Source: Cercophora sp. LCS_1
Lineage: Eukaryota; Ascomycota; Sordariomycetes; Sordariales; Lasiosphaeriaceae
NCBI GenBank assembly: GCA_036250225.1
Contig: JAPZLL010000044.1
Span: forward strand, 1-64,000
Length of the DNA stretch: 64,000 bases
Reading direction: 5' to 3'
The first letter of the stretch is position 1; each line of letters starts with the position of its first letter. The notes below the pieces were generated by a model. The model was given only the letters and a program-made list of their open reading frames with translations. It made no database searches and was not told the origin of the DNA. Of this stretch, positions 54,053 to 64,000 are shown piece after piece. The position numbers were made by a program, and so were the translations under genes.

Positions 54053-55671
54053 CGGGACCTGAAACCGCAGGTAACTTACACACTACCCTAGCCAAATTTC
54101 ACAAGAATCCCCAGCAGGAGTTGCAAATGGGCTGCTGACCAGACGCTTAGAATGTGTTTGTCGTTCAAAGGTTCCCGTTCTGGTGGCTCAAACTGGGAGA
54201 CTTTAGGCTCTCCAAACAAGTCACAATGGATGAGCCAAACCTAAAAACCAAGGTGGGCACGCCGGCGTTCGAAGCTCCAGAGGTGGGAGATCCCAGGTCC
54301 GTGGAGTATACAAACATGGTGGACATTTGGTTGTTGGGGTGCCTCCTATATTGGGTGCTCACAAAGGCTGTGCCTTTTTACACCGCCGGTCATGGCAGCC
54401 TCAGCGATTTCATCGAGGACGAGACTAGATTCCCACTTCGAGGTTTGAGGCAGGCAAATCTGTCTGAAACTGGCATCGACTTCTTGAGAAAAACCATCAA
54501 GATCAATCCCCACAAAAGGCTCACGTCTACAACTGCGCTGAATCACCCATGGCTCCAGGAGCTGTCTTCGTGGGACAGCACCCTTGCGGAAAGGATCGCA
54601 GAAATTCCGGATCCGTTATCCAGGTGAGCCTCCAACTGATACAGACCTCGGCCCTCTGTGGAGCTTATATTAATAGCTTCAAAGCAATGAGCAGGACATT
54701 ATTTTGGTGCTTGGGCCGACTGGGGTTGGCAAGTCCAGCTTCATCCATCACTTCGTCGAGGGAGGACGTACCCCAAAAGTAGGTGCTGAGCTGGCATCAG
54801 GTAAGCTGAAAGCACTCAAAGACACCAACCTTGTAAGTAATATGGCTAATATCATCCGCATGCAGAGACGCAGGGAATTGAGGCATTCCAATGTATCTCC
54901 AATGGCCACCGTTTTCTGGTGGTCGACACTCCAGGATTCGACGATAGCTATTGGTCGGAAACGTCTGTCTTCGAAGAACTCGTCAGCTGGCTGGCCGCTA
55001 CATTCAGCAGCAATGTCCGCTTGACCGGGGTAATATTGATGACTAGCATACTCTCTGTCAGGCTGGGAGGCTCTCTGAGAAGACCCCTAAGATACGTCAA
55101 AAAGCTTTGCGGACCGGACCTCAACGGTGTCGTTTATGTTTCGACCTTTTGGGACAGACTGGAATCTGAGGCATTGGGTGTATCTCAGGAAGATAAAATG
55201 AGGCGTACGGAAGAGTTTGACTGGGTGATGGGCGGGTGCCGTCCATCGTTTCGTTCGGCCGGGTCGGAAGCTGCGGCAAATGCCGTTGTGAGCTACTTAC
55301 TGGACCGATCAAAACCCATGACGCTGCAAATCCAACACGAACTGGTCGAGCAGGATCAACCACTGCACCAAACCGTGGCAGGTCTGTTCCTAACCGAGGA
55401 CATGTTTCAGATTCGGAATCTCTACGAGAAGGAGATCGCACTCCTGCAGGAGGAGCTGAAAGAAGCAACCAAAGATGACGACAAGGAAGCCCAAAAGGAG
55501 CTGGATAATGCATTGCAAGACCTCCTCAGCCGCATCAAGAAAGTTGACGAGGATTTGGCGCAGATGAAGACCGGCCACCGACAGATGATCGATCGAAAAC
55601 TTTGTGGTGAAACGCCGGAGGGAGTGGTCGAATCTGATGGCAGCCCTGCGACGCGAGGACCCCGAGTCTAA
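53828..55671 (+). CDS. Protein kinase - AIG1-like GTPase fusion, N-lobe missing
   Basis: Exons are 53828-54070, 54151-54623, 54685-54800 and 54866-55671. Introns are 54071-54150, 54624-54684 and 54801-54865. They stay in phase throughout, about 545 residues from the first exon base. Kinase part: HQNFIVRLLGFFE, YIYIVMEYLPLGDL, AHRDLKPQN (split by intron), LKLGDFRLSK (DFR instead of DFG), VGTPAFEAPEV, DIWLLGCLLYWVL and an HPW end at ~residue 245. The G domain follows directly: LGPTGVGKSSF (G1), LVVDTPGFDD (G3), degenerate G4 (STFWDRLE), then a coiled coil (EIALLQEELKEATKDDDKEA). No ATG-started exon with the glycine loop and lysine exists upstream, where the opposite strand carries the pseudokinase. 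The first in-frame ATG is 53912. Expression is uncertain. Confidence 0.78.
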
Positions 55672-56389
55672 CAAGCCCACAAAGGTCGAAGATGAGAACC
55701 ATTGTGCACGCGGCGCAGAGGATACTGCACCACCCCTAGAGATGACCGAAGATTCTGAGGCCACCACCAGGTCTGAAGTCCCCAAGGGTACACTGCAGAC
55801 TGAAACTGCGGGTACAGGCGCGATTGGCACGACGAGGACGAGCAAACACCCTGGGAAGCTATCGGAATGGGTCAAGCGGCAGGCACGAAAGTTCAAATAA
55901 TGTTGTAGTTGTTGGAAAGAGAGTGATTCAAAGTACCTAAAAAAAAGCAACACCCGCCCTTCTTTTTTTTTTTGGGGGGGGGGGGGAGGGGGTTATCAAG
56001 GAGTTGGTCAGGTTGGACAACAAGTCTTGTGAAAGTTCTGTAAACCCTCCGACATCTTTCAACGCCAATTTAGCCAGATCTAACATAGGTGCGTATCGGC
56101 GCAGGCGAGATCTTCTGGCGTGGGAGGTCTCCTCCGGCCACACCAACCGCCTTCGCAATTCTGCCATGACATCAGGGCAGTGCGTTCCTAGACGTGAGTG
56201 ACGTTGCCAATCACCAGCATGAGTCGGATGACATGGCCAGCTCGTCAGTTTCGTGTTCAGCACAGCAAGCAACGATGAGCGCTCTCCGCTATGTCCTACT
56301 CAGAAACAGTCATGATGATTGTAACCTCTGCTCACCCCCACTGGCGCTGGCACTGGTACTGGTATTTGGTGCCGGCTCTGGAGGTTTCT
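55672..56389. other. Intergenic between convergent genes, T/G homopolymer run
   Basis: A poly-T then poly-G run lies at about 55960-55988. The frame from 55604 to 55900 is open but only Glu/Thr-rich and without family signal; it might be a readable tail of the GTPase gene if a frame change occurred. Confidence 0.35.
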
Positions 56390-59029
56390 TTAACTTGCAT
56401 TGAAAACCACCCGGTTCTCTGCTAGCAAATCTGTGTCCTCCTTCTTCCCCTTCCCCTTCTTCTTCTTCTTCTTCTTCGAAGGTGTTCCAATGCCCCAAAA
56501 CTCAAACGGGTCGGTCGGTTGGACGACGGGCTCTGCCACTGACTCAGCCTCTGGCTCTGGCTCTGGCTCCGGCTCCTCGACAAACTCCTCGACAAACTCC
56601 TCGACACGCTCAGGCTCAGGTTCAACAGGCTCAGGCTCAGACTCAGGTGCAGCATACGCCACGCTCTGGGTTGACGTGGGTGTGTGAGAGATTGCTGGGG
56701 AAACGTCGAAGTGTTCATCCTCTTCTTCAACCATAAGCCCTAAATCTTTCCCGGGAGTTGTGGTGGTGATGACATCTACGACGACATGAGAATGACGCAT
56801 CACGAAGAGGGCGCGAGGACCGTACCGCCTCCGATCTTCAGACCGACAAAGTTCTTGCAGACATCGAGGCCATTGCGGAGAACCTCGATCTGCCTGGAAA
56901 GTTGGTGTCGCTTGGCCCGGCTGTCCTCAGATTCACCCGCAACGCGAGTGACCTGATCGTTGGCCATCTTGAAGACGCTGACAGGGGACAAGATGTTGCT
57001 CAGCTCGGACACAAGCTTCTCCTCAATGACTTCGACGGCGATGTCATCGATGAAGCGCTTCAAGGCCACCTGCGAGATGACGGGTCAGTAAAGATCGAGT
57101 GCTAGACATCACACTTGGAGGCGGTACCTTGTAGTATGCGTTGAGGCAGTCAAGCGCTTCTTGAGCGGCCCATTTGTCGATGTTACCCTCGCTAGAGGAG
57201 AGCAAAGAACGGACGAGTTGCTCCATGTTGAAATGGCCCGAGACGTAATTGGACGAGGTAACATTCACATTGAAGAAGGCTCCCACCGTAGTAGTAACCG
57301 CCTCTTCCAGTCTCTCACGGCGCGCCTTCTGCCAGTTCTCCGGGAAGTAGTGATTGTTATAGGTAATCGGATGGCCGGACTGGTGAGGCCTGAGGAGCTC
57401 CTTTGTTTTCTCCTTGAGCTCCACTAGGATCCTCTTCATCGCGGGCTCGATGATGTCGCGCTGTAGGGCCCTGGAGGTCGTCTCATCGGCAATATAACCC
57501 GCAACAAGTTCAAGAAAGAGTGTAGCGGCTTTCCAGACTTGCTCGACATGCTTCTCGACAATCGCCCTCCAGGGTCTCGACTGCTCGATGTGAAGATCTG
57601 CCACAACCATTGGGTTGAAAGTCCCTGGGAGCTCCCGGCCTCTTGTCTTCCGCAGTAGTGACTGGATATGATCGAGGAACTGGTCCCGTGTGATCCGAAT
57701 GACACTGTGCTCCAGGACACCCTTAGAGCGCTTGGAGGTCGATGCCCCAGGGGTCGAAGCATCCGATGGAACAACCTCTGACGCCGTCTCGGCCGAAATC
57801 TCCCGGTAATGGCCACGCGTCGAAAGCTCAGCGGCGAAATCCTCGTTGAGATTCTGGACAATGGCGCGGATCCGCTGCTGATAGCCCTCTGAAGTCTGTG
57901 CATCTTTGAAGAAAGAGTCGTTGTACGTGCCGTCAACCGCCGACTTCACTACCGCCTGAAACGCTTGGCTCAAGTGGAACAAATAAAGCCGTTGTTCTTC
58001 CTGGTTTGCGCGGGGCTCGCCGAGCTTGGTCAGCTCGTCCTTGCAGTGAGCCATCTTGCCATCGATCTCCTGAATGAGACCCGGCAGCTCTCCGGCAATT
58101 TGACGAAGAAGAACCTTGCTCAACCGAGTGCGAAGCGTCTCGATTCCAAGAGAGGCGTTAGGCAGCGAAGTCCATGCTCCCTGGCTGAAGAACTCGGCCT
58201 CCTTGGCGTCGCGATCTTCGAGCGTACGAGAACCCTTCTCCGAGTCCATGTTCTTCAGAACATGCCAACCAAGACGAAACTCAACCTGTTGGTTCTTGGC
58301 AAGTGACAAAAACAAGGCTTCGCTGGCTGAATAAGCGACAAGTTCATCGGGCTTCGTAATAACACCGAGAGATCTGTGCGAAAACGAGCGGGCAAGCTTG
58401 AGGACGATCTGGTTGGCGAAGTCGTTCTTGGCGGAGACAACGGCAAGGATAACCGAGCGGGGTTCTTCCATGTACTTCTTGACGACTTCTTGGATGAGCT
58501 CGATGTCACTGCTGGACTGGTGCTTGGTTTCGGCATGAATCAGGCCCGGCAAGTCGACCAGACTCAACTGTGGACGATCAGGCCCTTGAAGTTCGATGCG
58601 GAGGATATCCCTGGAGAAAGCTTTGCCATGAGGTGAGATTCCCATGGCAAGTTTGGCCTCGTCCATGACCGTGGAGAGGTCATCAAGACTGGCAAGGGTC
58701 TGGCGAAAGCCAAGAAGAGCCTTCCGTTCCTCGGGGCTACGGGAGTCGCTCGGGACGATGCCGACGCTGGCGATGACATCTGGGGCACGGCGGAGGACAA
58801 GTTCGGTAGGGTGACGTGTGCAAAGATTGCTCTTCACGGGGAACTTGACGCCGGAAATTGCCTCAAGGACGGAGCTCTTGCCGGAGGACTGGTCACCACA
58901 GACGATGATCTGAGGGAGGGAGACATAGCTGTCGACACCCTCGAGGCGCAGTTGGTCGATGGAGTTGAGCAAACTGCGCTGGTCCTCGGAGCAAAGTTTG
59001 CTCAACGAGTCACTGTCGAACGTGACCAT
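56390..59029 (-). CDS. Dynamin-superfamily (Mx-like) GTPase with acidic and poly-Lys tail
   Basis: Exons are 56390-56775, 56826-57069 and 57128-59029 (about 843 aa). Introns are 50 and 58 bp. ATG 59029 (MVTFDSDS) is chosen because the extra upstream codons start from GTG. G1 GDQSSGKSS, switch 1 threonine in CTRHPTELVL, G3 DLPG, G4 TKPDE. Stalk helices follow, and a GTPase effector domain at ~residues 630-730 (AYYKVALKRFIDDIAVEVIEEKLV). After the GED comes a tail of about 130 residues: Glu/Pro repeats (EPEPEPEPE), then DPFEFWGIG and a Lys-rich run (SKKKKKKKGKGKK). Fungal relatives are large GTPases of unknown role, some stress- or defence-linked. The basic tail could contact membrane or nucleic acid. 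Confidence 0.9.
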
Positions 59030-60227
59030 GATGGGCACGGTGGAGTAAAATGGCGGCGTGGAGTGGGCTGAGGGCTGGGCCAGAAGCTATTCGAGAGCGA
59101 TGAGTGGGAGGAAACCGAAACGAGGTGGAGATGGTCTGCTAGAAGATAAATCCGTCCTAGGGGACGAGTGACCTTATGAGATTTCCGAAAGGCCCGCTGG
59201 CCTGGCCCTTGGTGTCACACACATCTTATCAATTGGACCAAACGACTCCCAAGGGCCTTTGAGGGCCCGCAGCTGTCCCCTGCGCTGCATCCGGTGAGTG
59301 GTCGGGAGTGCGGGTCGGAAGGCAGAATGCCGTCAATCGTCGCGTCGGCTGCCTGCTGTGTCGGTCGGGCCGCATAAACTGGTCCACCGGGTGATAAGCC
59401 TCAAAAAGGCATCCGCCAACAACCAACCACAATATGCGTTGTGGCCCATTTCGCCGCTCGTCATGGGAGTTGAAGCGGGGAAGAGAGCTTGTTTGCGCAA
59501 TGACCCGTGCTCGTTGTAGGCCTCAGCACTTTTCGAGGACAGGAGAAGGAAAGTGCGATGCAGGTTTGGCAGACCCAGGCCAATCAGCCCTGCATGTTAC
59601 TTGAAGGGTGTGCAGCGAATCTTCGTGCAGCGAGTTTTCATGCCTCTCCACCTGAAACTCGACCAGGGTCAAGGTATTGATGTCAACTTTGTGAGCGAGA
59701 ACTGGATATGCAACTGGAGGAGGCAAGGCGCGGATGATGGTGGCCAACAATTCGCAGAGTTGACAAGGTTGACAATCGGAGGCTGCGGCAAAGACCAGGG
59801 TTGTATAGTGCCACTAAAAGGTCAGCCCGCCTTCGCTCAGCGGTTTGCTGACCTTGTCGGGGTGCGAGAATATGTTTGCGCACAGGTCACACAGTGCTAT
59901 TTGGAAGCTGGGGCATCACGTTCGACGCCCGGCTTCTGTGGTGCAAACTTTTGTCTACCTTACTCACTCTCACGTAGTAGCCGCCGTAGAGACCAACTGC
60001 GACTACAAGATACATCAATTCACCTAGTGATGCGGCGTCTTTTCCGGCAGAAAATTGCCGAGGACCGGTTGAAGGCGGCCCAACAGTCAGTACTAGCTCG
60101 ACGGTGTCCAAGACCTTCCCCTCCGGCATCAAACCCCTTCATGTCCCGAAGGAAAGTGTGGTTGAGTAAGCCTCCACCAGGTCTCCCCAGGCTCCCCCAG
60201 TCCATGAGTCTGTTTACTAACAGGGGC
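59030..60227. other. 1.2-kb intergenic / unresolved first exon of the receptor gene
   Basis: Divergent promoter of the dynamin-like gene and 5' region of the hydrolase-NB-ARC gene. The receptor start exon should lie near 60140-60220, but no unambiguous ATG and splice pair was found. Confidence 0.35.
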
Positions 60228-62114
60228 GGGAAATTGCAGCATCGTCTTCATCCACGGATTGACTGGAGATCGGGAAAGGACGTGGAGAGCCCAGGAAGCA
60301 TCTTCACCATGGCCCCAGATCCTCCTCCCATCGATAATTCCCAACGCGCGCATCCTCACATTTGGGTATGATGCATATGTAGCCGACTGGCGCGGGGTAG
60401 TGTCGGAGAGCCGCATCTCGAATTATGCGTGGAAACTGTTGACGGAGCTCTCAACATTCCGCCAGAACGACCAAAAGGCATGTACCACGGAACAGGGTAC
60501 GGCGAAGACCGACCCTATCGAGGAATGCCACATCGCTAACAAGCTTTGAAAAAGGAACAACCGATTATCTTTGTTTGCCACAGTCTTGGAGGCTTAGTCT
60601 GTGAGGATGTAAGGCCAACCGTCTTTTCTGTTGCTTCAGTTCTGACTGTCGTTATGACTACTAGGCCTTGGTCAAGTCGAACGAGCGATGTGAACCACAC
60701 CTCAGCAGCATCTTTCGCTCAACTCTCGGCATCGCCTTCTTCGGAACGCCCCATCGTGGGGCGGGTCTCGCGCGCTGGGCTGAGCTGCTGGCAAAATCAA
60801 TTGGGCGAATCAAGCAGACAAATCATCATATTCTCGAGGTCTTAAAGAGCGATTCTGACACGCTCGCTCGAATCCAAGACAGCTTCCACGCAATAGCCAA
60901 GACTCGAAACACAAAAGGCCTCCCACCAATAGAGCTCACCTGCTTCTACGAAGAACTGCTGCTTCCAGGGGTCGGACTGGTACGCACCGACTTGCCATAG
61001 ATGAAAAAGGAGCTTATGCTAAAAACCCCGTGCTAGGTTGTCCCTCAGTACTCGGCGATTCTGCCAGGTCTTATTTCGATCGGGATCCACAACAACCACA
61101 AGGACATGACCAAGCCTCGCAGCTTAGAGGATCCCGGCTTCACAGCCCTTCGTGGAGAGCTTAAGCGGTGGCTCCGGGGGGTGGAAAACGTTGGTCGAGC
61201 GGACGCAACCGTCATTGCAAATTCAGGCCCCCAGCTGACGAGCGACATGACTCTCATGCCGCCCAGACATGGAGGAAACTTGAAGCCAAAAGCGGTCGCA
61301 CCCTCAAGCCCAGAGACCCGTCTGCAAATCATCCCATGGAACCCAAACCCCAACTTTACTGGCCGTAAGAAGGAACTGGATCAGATTCACTCTATTCTTC
61401 ACCCGAGCCAAGCCACTTCGCAGACCAGCACACACGCCGGAGTCTGTATAATTCATGGCCTTGGTGGACTCGGAAAGACGCAGATGGCGGCTCAGTACGT
61501 CTACAAGTTTTGCAAGGACTATGACCACTATATCTGCTTGAAGGCAGACTCAGCTGCAAGCTTGGATGATGGATTTCTTACGGTTGCGAGAAAGTTGGGG
61601 CTCGTTGCCCAGGATGACCATACGAAACAGGGAGTCGCAAAGGCTCTGGAATGGCTATCACTCACAGGTAAGCTTCCAGAAAGATGGGGTTTCTACTAAG
61701 CGTGTAAAGGGGAGTATTGTTTTGTTTTTGACCAAGTGTTATCGTACAGAAGAGAGGTGGCTCATCGTGTTCGACAACGTTGACCGATATTCCGATCTCG
61801 AGGGCTACTGGCCGAGCCGAAATTTACAAGGATCCATCATCATTACGACGAGAATCTCCAAGCTTTACTGTAGAGCATCTGCAGGCTCATACCTCCCTAC
61901 CGGACGGTTTTCGCCTGAGACCGCTTGTGAGCTGTTACGCAAGCTTCTAGGCTGGAATGACGACAAGGTATCTCCGCAAGATGAGGCATTCGAAGACCTG
62001 GATGGGCTGCCGCTTGCCATTGTCCACAGCGCCGGATTCATTTATGGCTCTGGCTGCTCAATTCAGGAGTTCCATGAGATCTTTCGGAATCGGTCCAACA
62101 CTCGAAAGTCATGA
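60228..62114 (+). CDS. Hydrolase - NB-ARC NLR-like receptor, C-terminally truncated
   Basis: Exons are ~60228-60477, 60555-60608, 60665-60979, 61037-61667 and 61750-62114. The N-terminal domain is the alpha/beta-hydrolase common in fungal NLR-like proteins: CSIVFIHGLTGDRERTW, RILTFGYDAYVADW, VCHSLGGLVCEDAL (Ser nucleophile elbow), GIAFFGTPHRGAGLARW, ELLLPGVGLVVPQYSA. The NB-ARC domain follows: FTGRKKELDQIHSIL, P-loop HGLGGLGKTQ, Walker B WLIVFDNVD, sensor LQGSIIITTR, and GLPLAIVHSAG. The first intron (60478-60554) seems to use GC-AG. The frame stops at 62114 (RNRSNTRKS) inside the ARC subdomain. No TPR, ankyrin or WD repeats follow, which the family normally carries for ligand sensing. Family knowledge: allorecognition or defence-type receptors. 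The start is unresolved. Confidence 0.83.
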
Positions 62115-62179
62115 GTTGATGCATTCGTTTTATCACACAGCTGCGAAGCCTGATGAAAACGGCCGAGTCCCACCATTCA

Positions 62180-62757
62180 ACACAGGTGGGTATCGCATTA
62201 TCAGCATCGACTACCAGGGAGACACGCACGAGATCCCCATTTTCATGCGGCTCCTTCGAAGACAGCAAGCGTCCAAGACATGTGCTTTTTGTTCCGAGGA
62301 GAGCTACGATCTTGTCCCCCTCACGGAAAAAGCAGAGTCGGCAATTTTAACCATGTTTGGAAGCGACTGGCTCTGGCGATTGATGTTGTACCCAGAAAAG
62401 CTCGGTCAAAAATGTCGCCACAACATTGGGTTTTGTGTCGACTGTTTGAAGCAGCATCTCGACGCACGCTCGGAACAGTACGGGAGAAGCAGATGCGACC
62501 AAATTGCCTGTCCGTGGCCCGGCTGTGACCGGCGGCTGGAGTACGACGAGATACGCCTATACGTAAAGTCGGAGACGTTTGAGAATTATGGCAGGTATCT
62601 CAACCTCAACCAACTCAGCAAGGATCCAACCTTTCGATGGTGTCTCGGACCGGCGTGTTCGAGCGGACAACTCTATGAGATTGAAGGCAACGGCATTAAC
62701 AGACATCCTGTTGCTGTGGTTCGAGATGTGCGTCGAGTTCACTTACAGTCCACGTAA
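62180..62757 (+). pseudogene. RBR-type (RING-IBR) ubiquitin ligase fragment
   Basis: The frame runs GYRIISIDYQGDTHEIPIF, then RING1-like cysteines (CAFCSEE, CRHNIGFCVDCLKQH), CDQIACPWPGCDRRLEYDEI and FRWCLGPACSSGQLYE. This matches fungal IBR-domain proteins. The frame then ends in RHPVAVVRDVRRVHLQST. In the neighbouring frame the sequence reads WFEMCVEFTY, as expected of the next zinc-binding block (..CGFEMC..), so an indel is likely near 62700-62720. The rest of IBR and RING2 with the catalytic Cys are missing. It begins right after the truncated receptor. Confidence 0.65.
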
Positions 62758-62931
62758 TGCCCAATCGGCCCAAGACCCCATATGGCAACAATATTGCCCT
62801 GATTGACACCAGTTTACACAACCGGGTTGTACGGCATCGACAACACGTCAGATACGTACAATGTGTAATGTGAAAGGGGTATATTGAAGCAAAGACACAG
62901 TAACCATCCAAGTGCCCACAACGGCAACATC

Positions 62932-64000
62932 TCAAGCAAAGAGACCTCTCCAACCCCTCTTGACCAACAAGCCCGCATTGATGAACACAAGATACGTGCC
63001 CACAACAAGCCACGACGCCGAAACAGTGACCATAGACCCCATTAGCCTGACATCCTCCAAGACCCTCGACAAAATCACATCCCCACCAGGCAACCACCCA
63101 AACACCGACGACCTAAACACCACCGCGCCCGCCAGATCTTGCCCATCATGCACCGTAACCTTCCCCATCCTCTCCATCTCCCTCTCCCGAATCGTCTCCG
63201 CCATCCTCCACGCAACCTGGTTATTAATCCTCTCCCACGTCGCCCCCTCAGCCTGCACCCTCGCGTCCTCAGCAAACCGTCCCCTCAAGGCATCATCCCC
63301 TGCCAGCTCCATCACCCTCTGCACAAACGCATCCAATTCCCCCGGTGGCGTCAGGTAGCCCGTCTTCCCATGCACAACCGTATCCGACGGCCCGCCCTCA
63401 TCCCGCGCCACAACGGGGACCCCGCTAGCCATGGACTCAAGCACGACCAGTCCAAACGTCTCAGTGATGGAGCAGTGCAGAAAGAGATCCGCCGACGCAT
63501 AAGCCGTCGCTAACTCCTCGCCCATGCGGAAGCCCGCAAATATGACTTTGCGGGATTCAACAAGGGGGGCGAACAAATCGTGGATCTCAGCTTCGACGGA
63601 GGGACTCCGGTTCCCGCCTACAATGTAGAGCTTGAAGTTCAAACCGCGGGCATCGAGCTCGTTTGCCGCGTCTGCCAGAAACCCGAAACCCTTTTCTCCG
63701 GATAAACGAGACACGCAAATGAGGATGATCTCGCCGTTTGGCGCTATCGACGCCCTGAGACTCTGACTTCGTCGGGATGGGTTGAAAAGGGTGGTGTCAA
63801 CTCCCCGCTGGAGGATCTCGAGTTTGTCCGTCGCGATATGCTGTGCTTCGAGATACCGACGGACGAACCGACTCGGGTAAAAGATGGTTTTGACGCTCCC
63901 GTGGTTGAAGAGAAAGCTTTGGACCTTGGAAAAGGCCAGGCTTGCCAGACTGCTGAAGGGCGGTGGGAAGAGGATCTCGCAGTACCCTGCCAGGTCGGTT
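62932..64000 (-). CDS. GT4-family glycosyltransferase, 5' end beyond window
   Basis: The frame is open from 64000 to the stop at 62932 (about 355 residues seen). It carries the C-terminal Rossmann domain of GT4 mannosyltransferase-like enzymes: KLEILQRGVDTTLFNP, ILICVSRLSGEKG, LYIVGGNRSPSVEAEI, VIFAGFRMGEELATAYASADLFLHCSITETFGLVVLES with the EX7E motif (ETFGLVVLE), and MASGVPVVARDEGGPSDTV. The C-terminus adds about 100 residues with a hydrophobic stretch (MVTVSASWLVVGTYLVFI) and a basic end, probably a membrane anchor. It transfers a sugar from an activated donor, likely GDP-mannose by family resemblance. The acceptor is unknown. Confidence 0.88.
   Translation of the reverse strand, partial: TDLAGYCEILFPPPFSSLASLAFSKVQSFLFNHGSVKTIFYPSRFVRRYLEAQHIATDKLEILQRGVDTTLFNPSRRSQSLRASIAPNGEIILICVSRLSGEKGFGFLADAANELDARGLNFKLYIVGGNRSPSVEAEIHDLFAPLVESRKVIFAGFRMGEELATAYASADLFLHCSITETFGLVVLESMASGVPVVARDEGGPSDTVVHGKTGYLTPPGELDAFVQRVMELAGDDALRGRFAEDARVQAEGATWERINNQVAWRMAETIREREMERMGKVTVHDGQDLAGAVVFRSSVFGWLPGGDVILSRVLEDVRLMGSMVTVSASWLVVGTYLVFINAGLLVKRGWRGLFA

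Noticed and set aside
59553..60371. Plus-strand 272-codon frame
   Set aside because: Not conserved in appearance. It ends by overlapping the hydrolase exon in the wrong frame.

Overview
The window reads as nuclear DNA of a filamentous ascomycete (Pezizomycotina, probably Sordariomycetes). This rests on many short introns (about 45-120 bp) with GT-AG borders and CTAAC/CTGAC branch sites, widely spaced genes on both strands with no operons, and typical fungal families: two HET-domain proteins, a CorA-like membrane protein, an F-box protein, alternative oxidase, a cytochrome P450, an AA9 polysaccharide monooxygenase, a LysM/chitin-binding secreted protein and a NACHT/NB-ARC-type receptor. Secreted plant-wall and chitin-related proteins suggest a plant-associated or saprotrophic lifestyle (inference). 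No rRNA, tRNA, CRISPR or intact transposon was found.

Layout. 1-9.4 kb: a palindromic tandem repeat, a HET-domain gene, a CorA-like gene with a broken first exon, a small hypothetical gene, and a Ser/Thr kinase whose glycine-loop region is tandemly duplicated. 9.4-20 kb: gene-poor, with degenerate repeats, two low-complexity hypothetical genes (one with an in-frame TAG), a secreted arylsulfotransferase-like protein and a decayed duplicated region. 20-31 kb: LysM-CBM18-LysM protein, AIG1-like GTPase with a coiled coil, P450, AA9, GNAT and alternative oxidase. 31-42 kb: second HET gene, F-box protein, MUP1-like permease and a long coiled-coil protein. 42-52 kb: secreted enzymes (carboxylesterase with a 4-bp frameshift, NTF2-like protein, phospholipase A2, PAN-like protein) and a histidine phosphatase ending in a PCNA-binding-type motif. 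52.9-64 kb: a HeLo-family pseudokinase fragment head-to-head with a kinase-GTPase fusion, a dynamin-like GTPase, a truncated hydrolase-NB-ARC receptor, a truncated RBR ubiquitin ligase and a GT4 glycosyltransferase running off the edge.

Several loci belong to families known from fungal allorecognition and immunity-like systems (HET, HeLo pseudokinase, hydrolase-NB-ARC, AIG1-like GTPase, dynamin-like). Many show truncation, internal duplication or frame damage, as expected of a fast birth-and-death region. The most unusual items are the kinase-AIG1-like GTPase fusion at 53.8-55.7 kb and the stand-alone AIG1-like GTPase at 22-23.5 kb. The second could be spliced to two different C-termini, one ending in a CaaX box. 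Joint function of these genes is inference only. Exon borders were read by eye from splice consensus and frame continuity.
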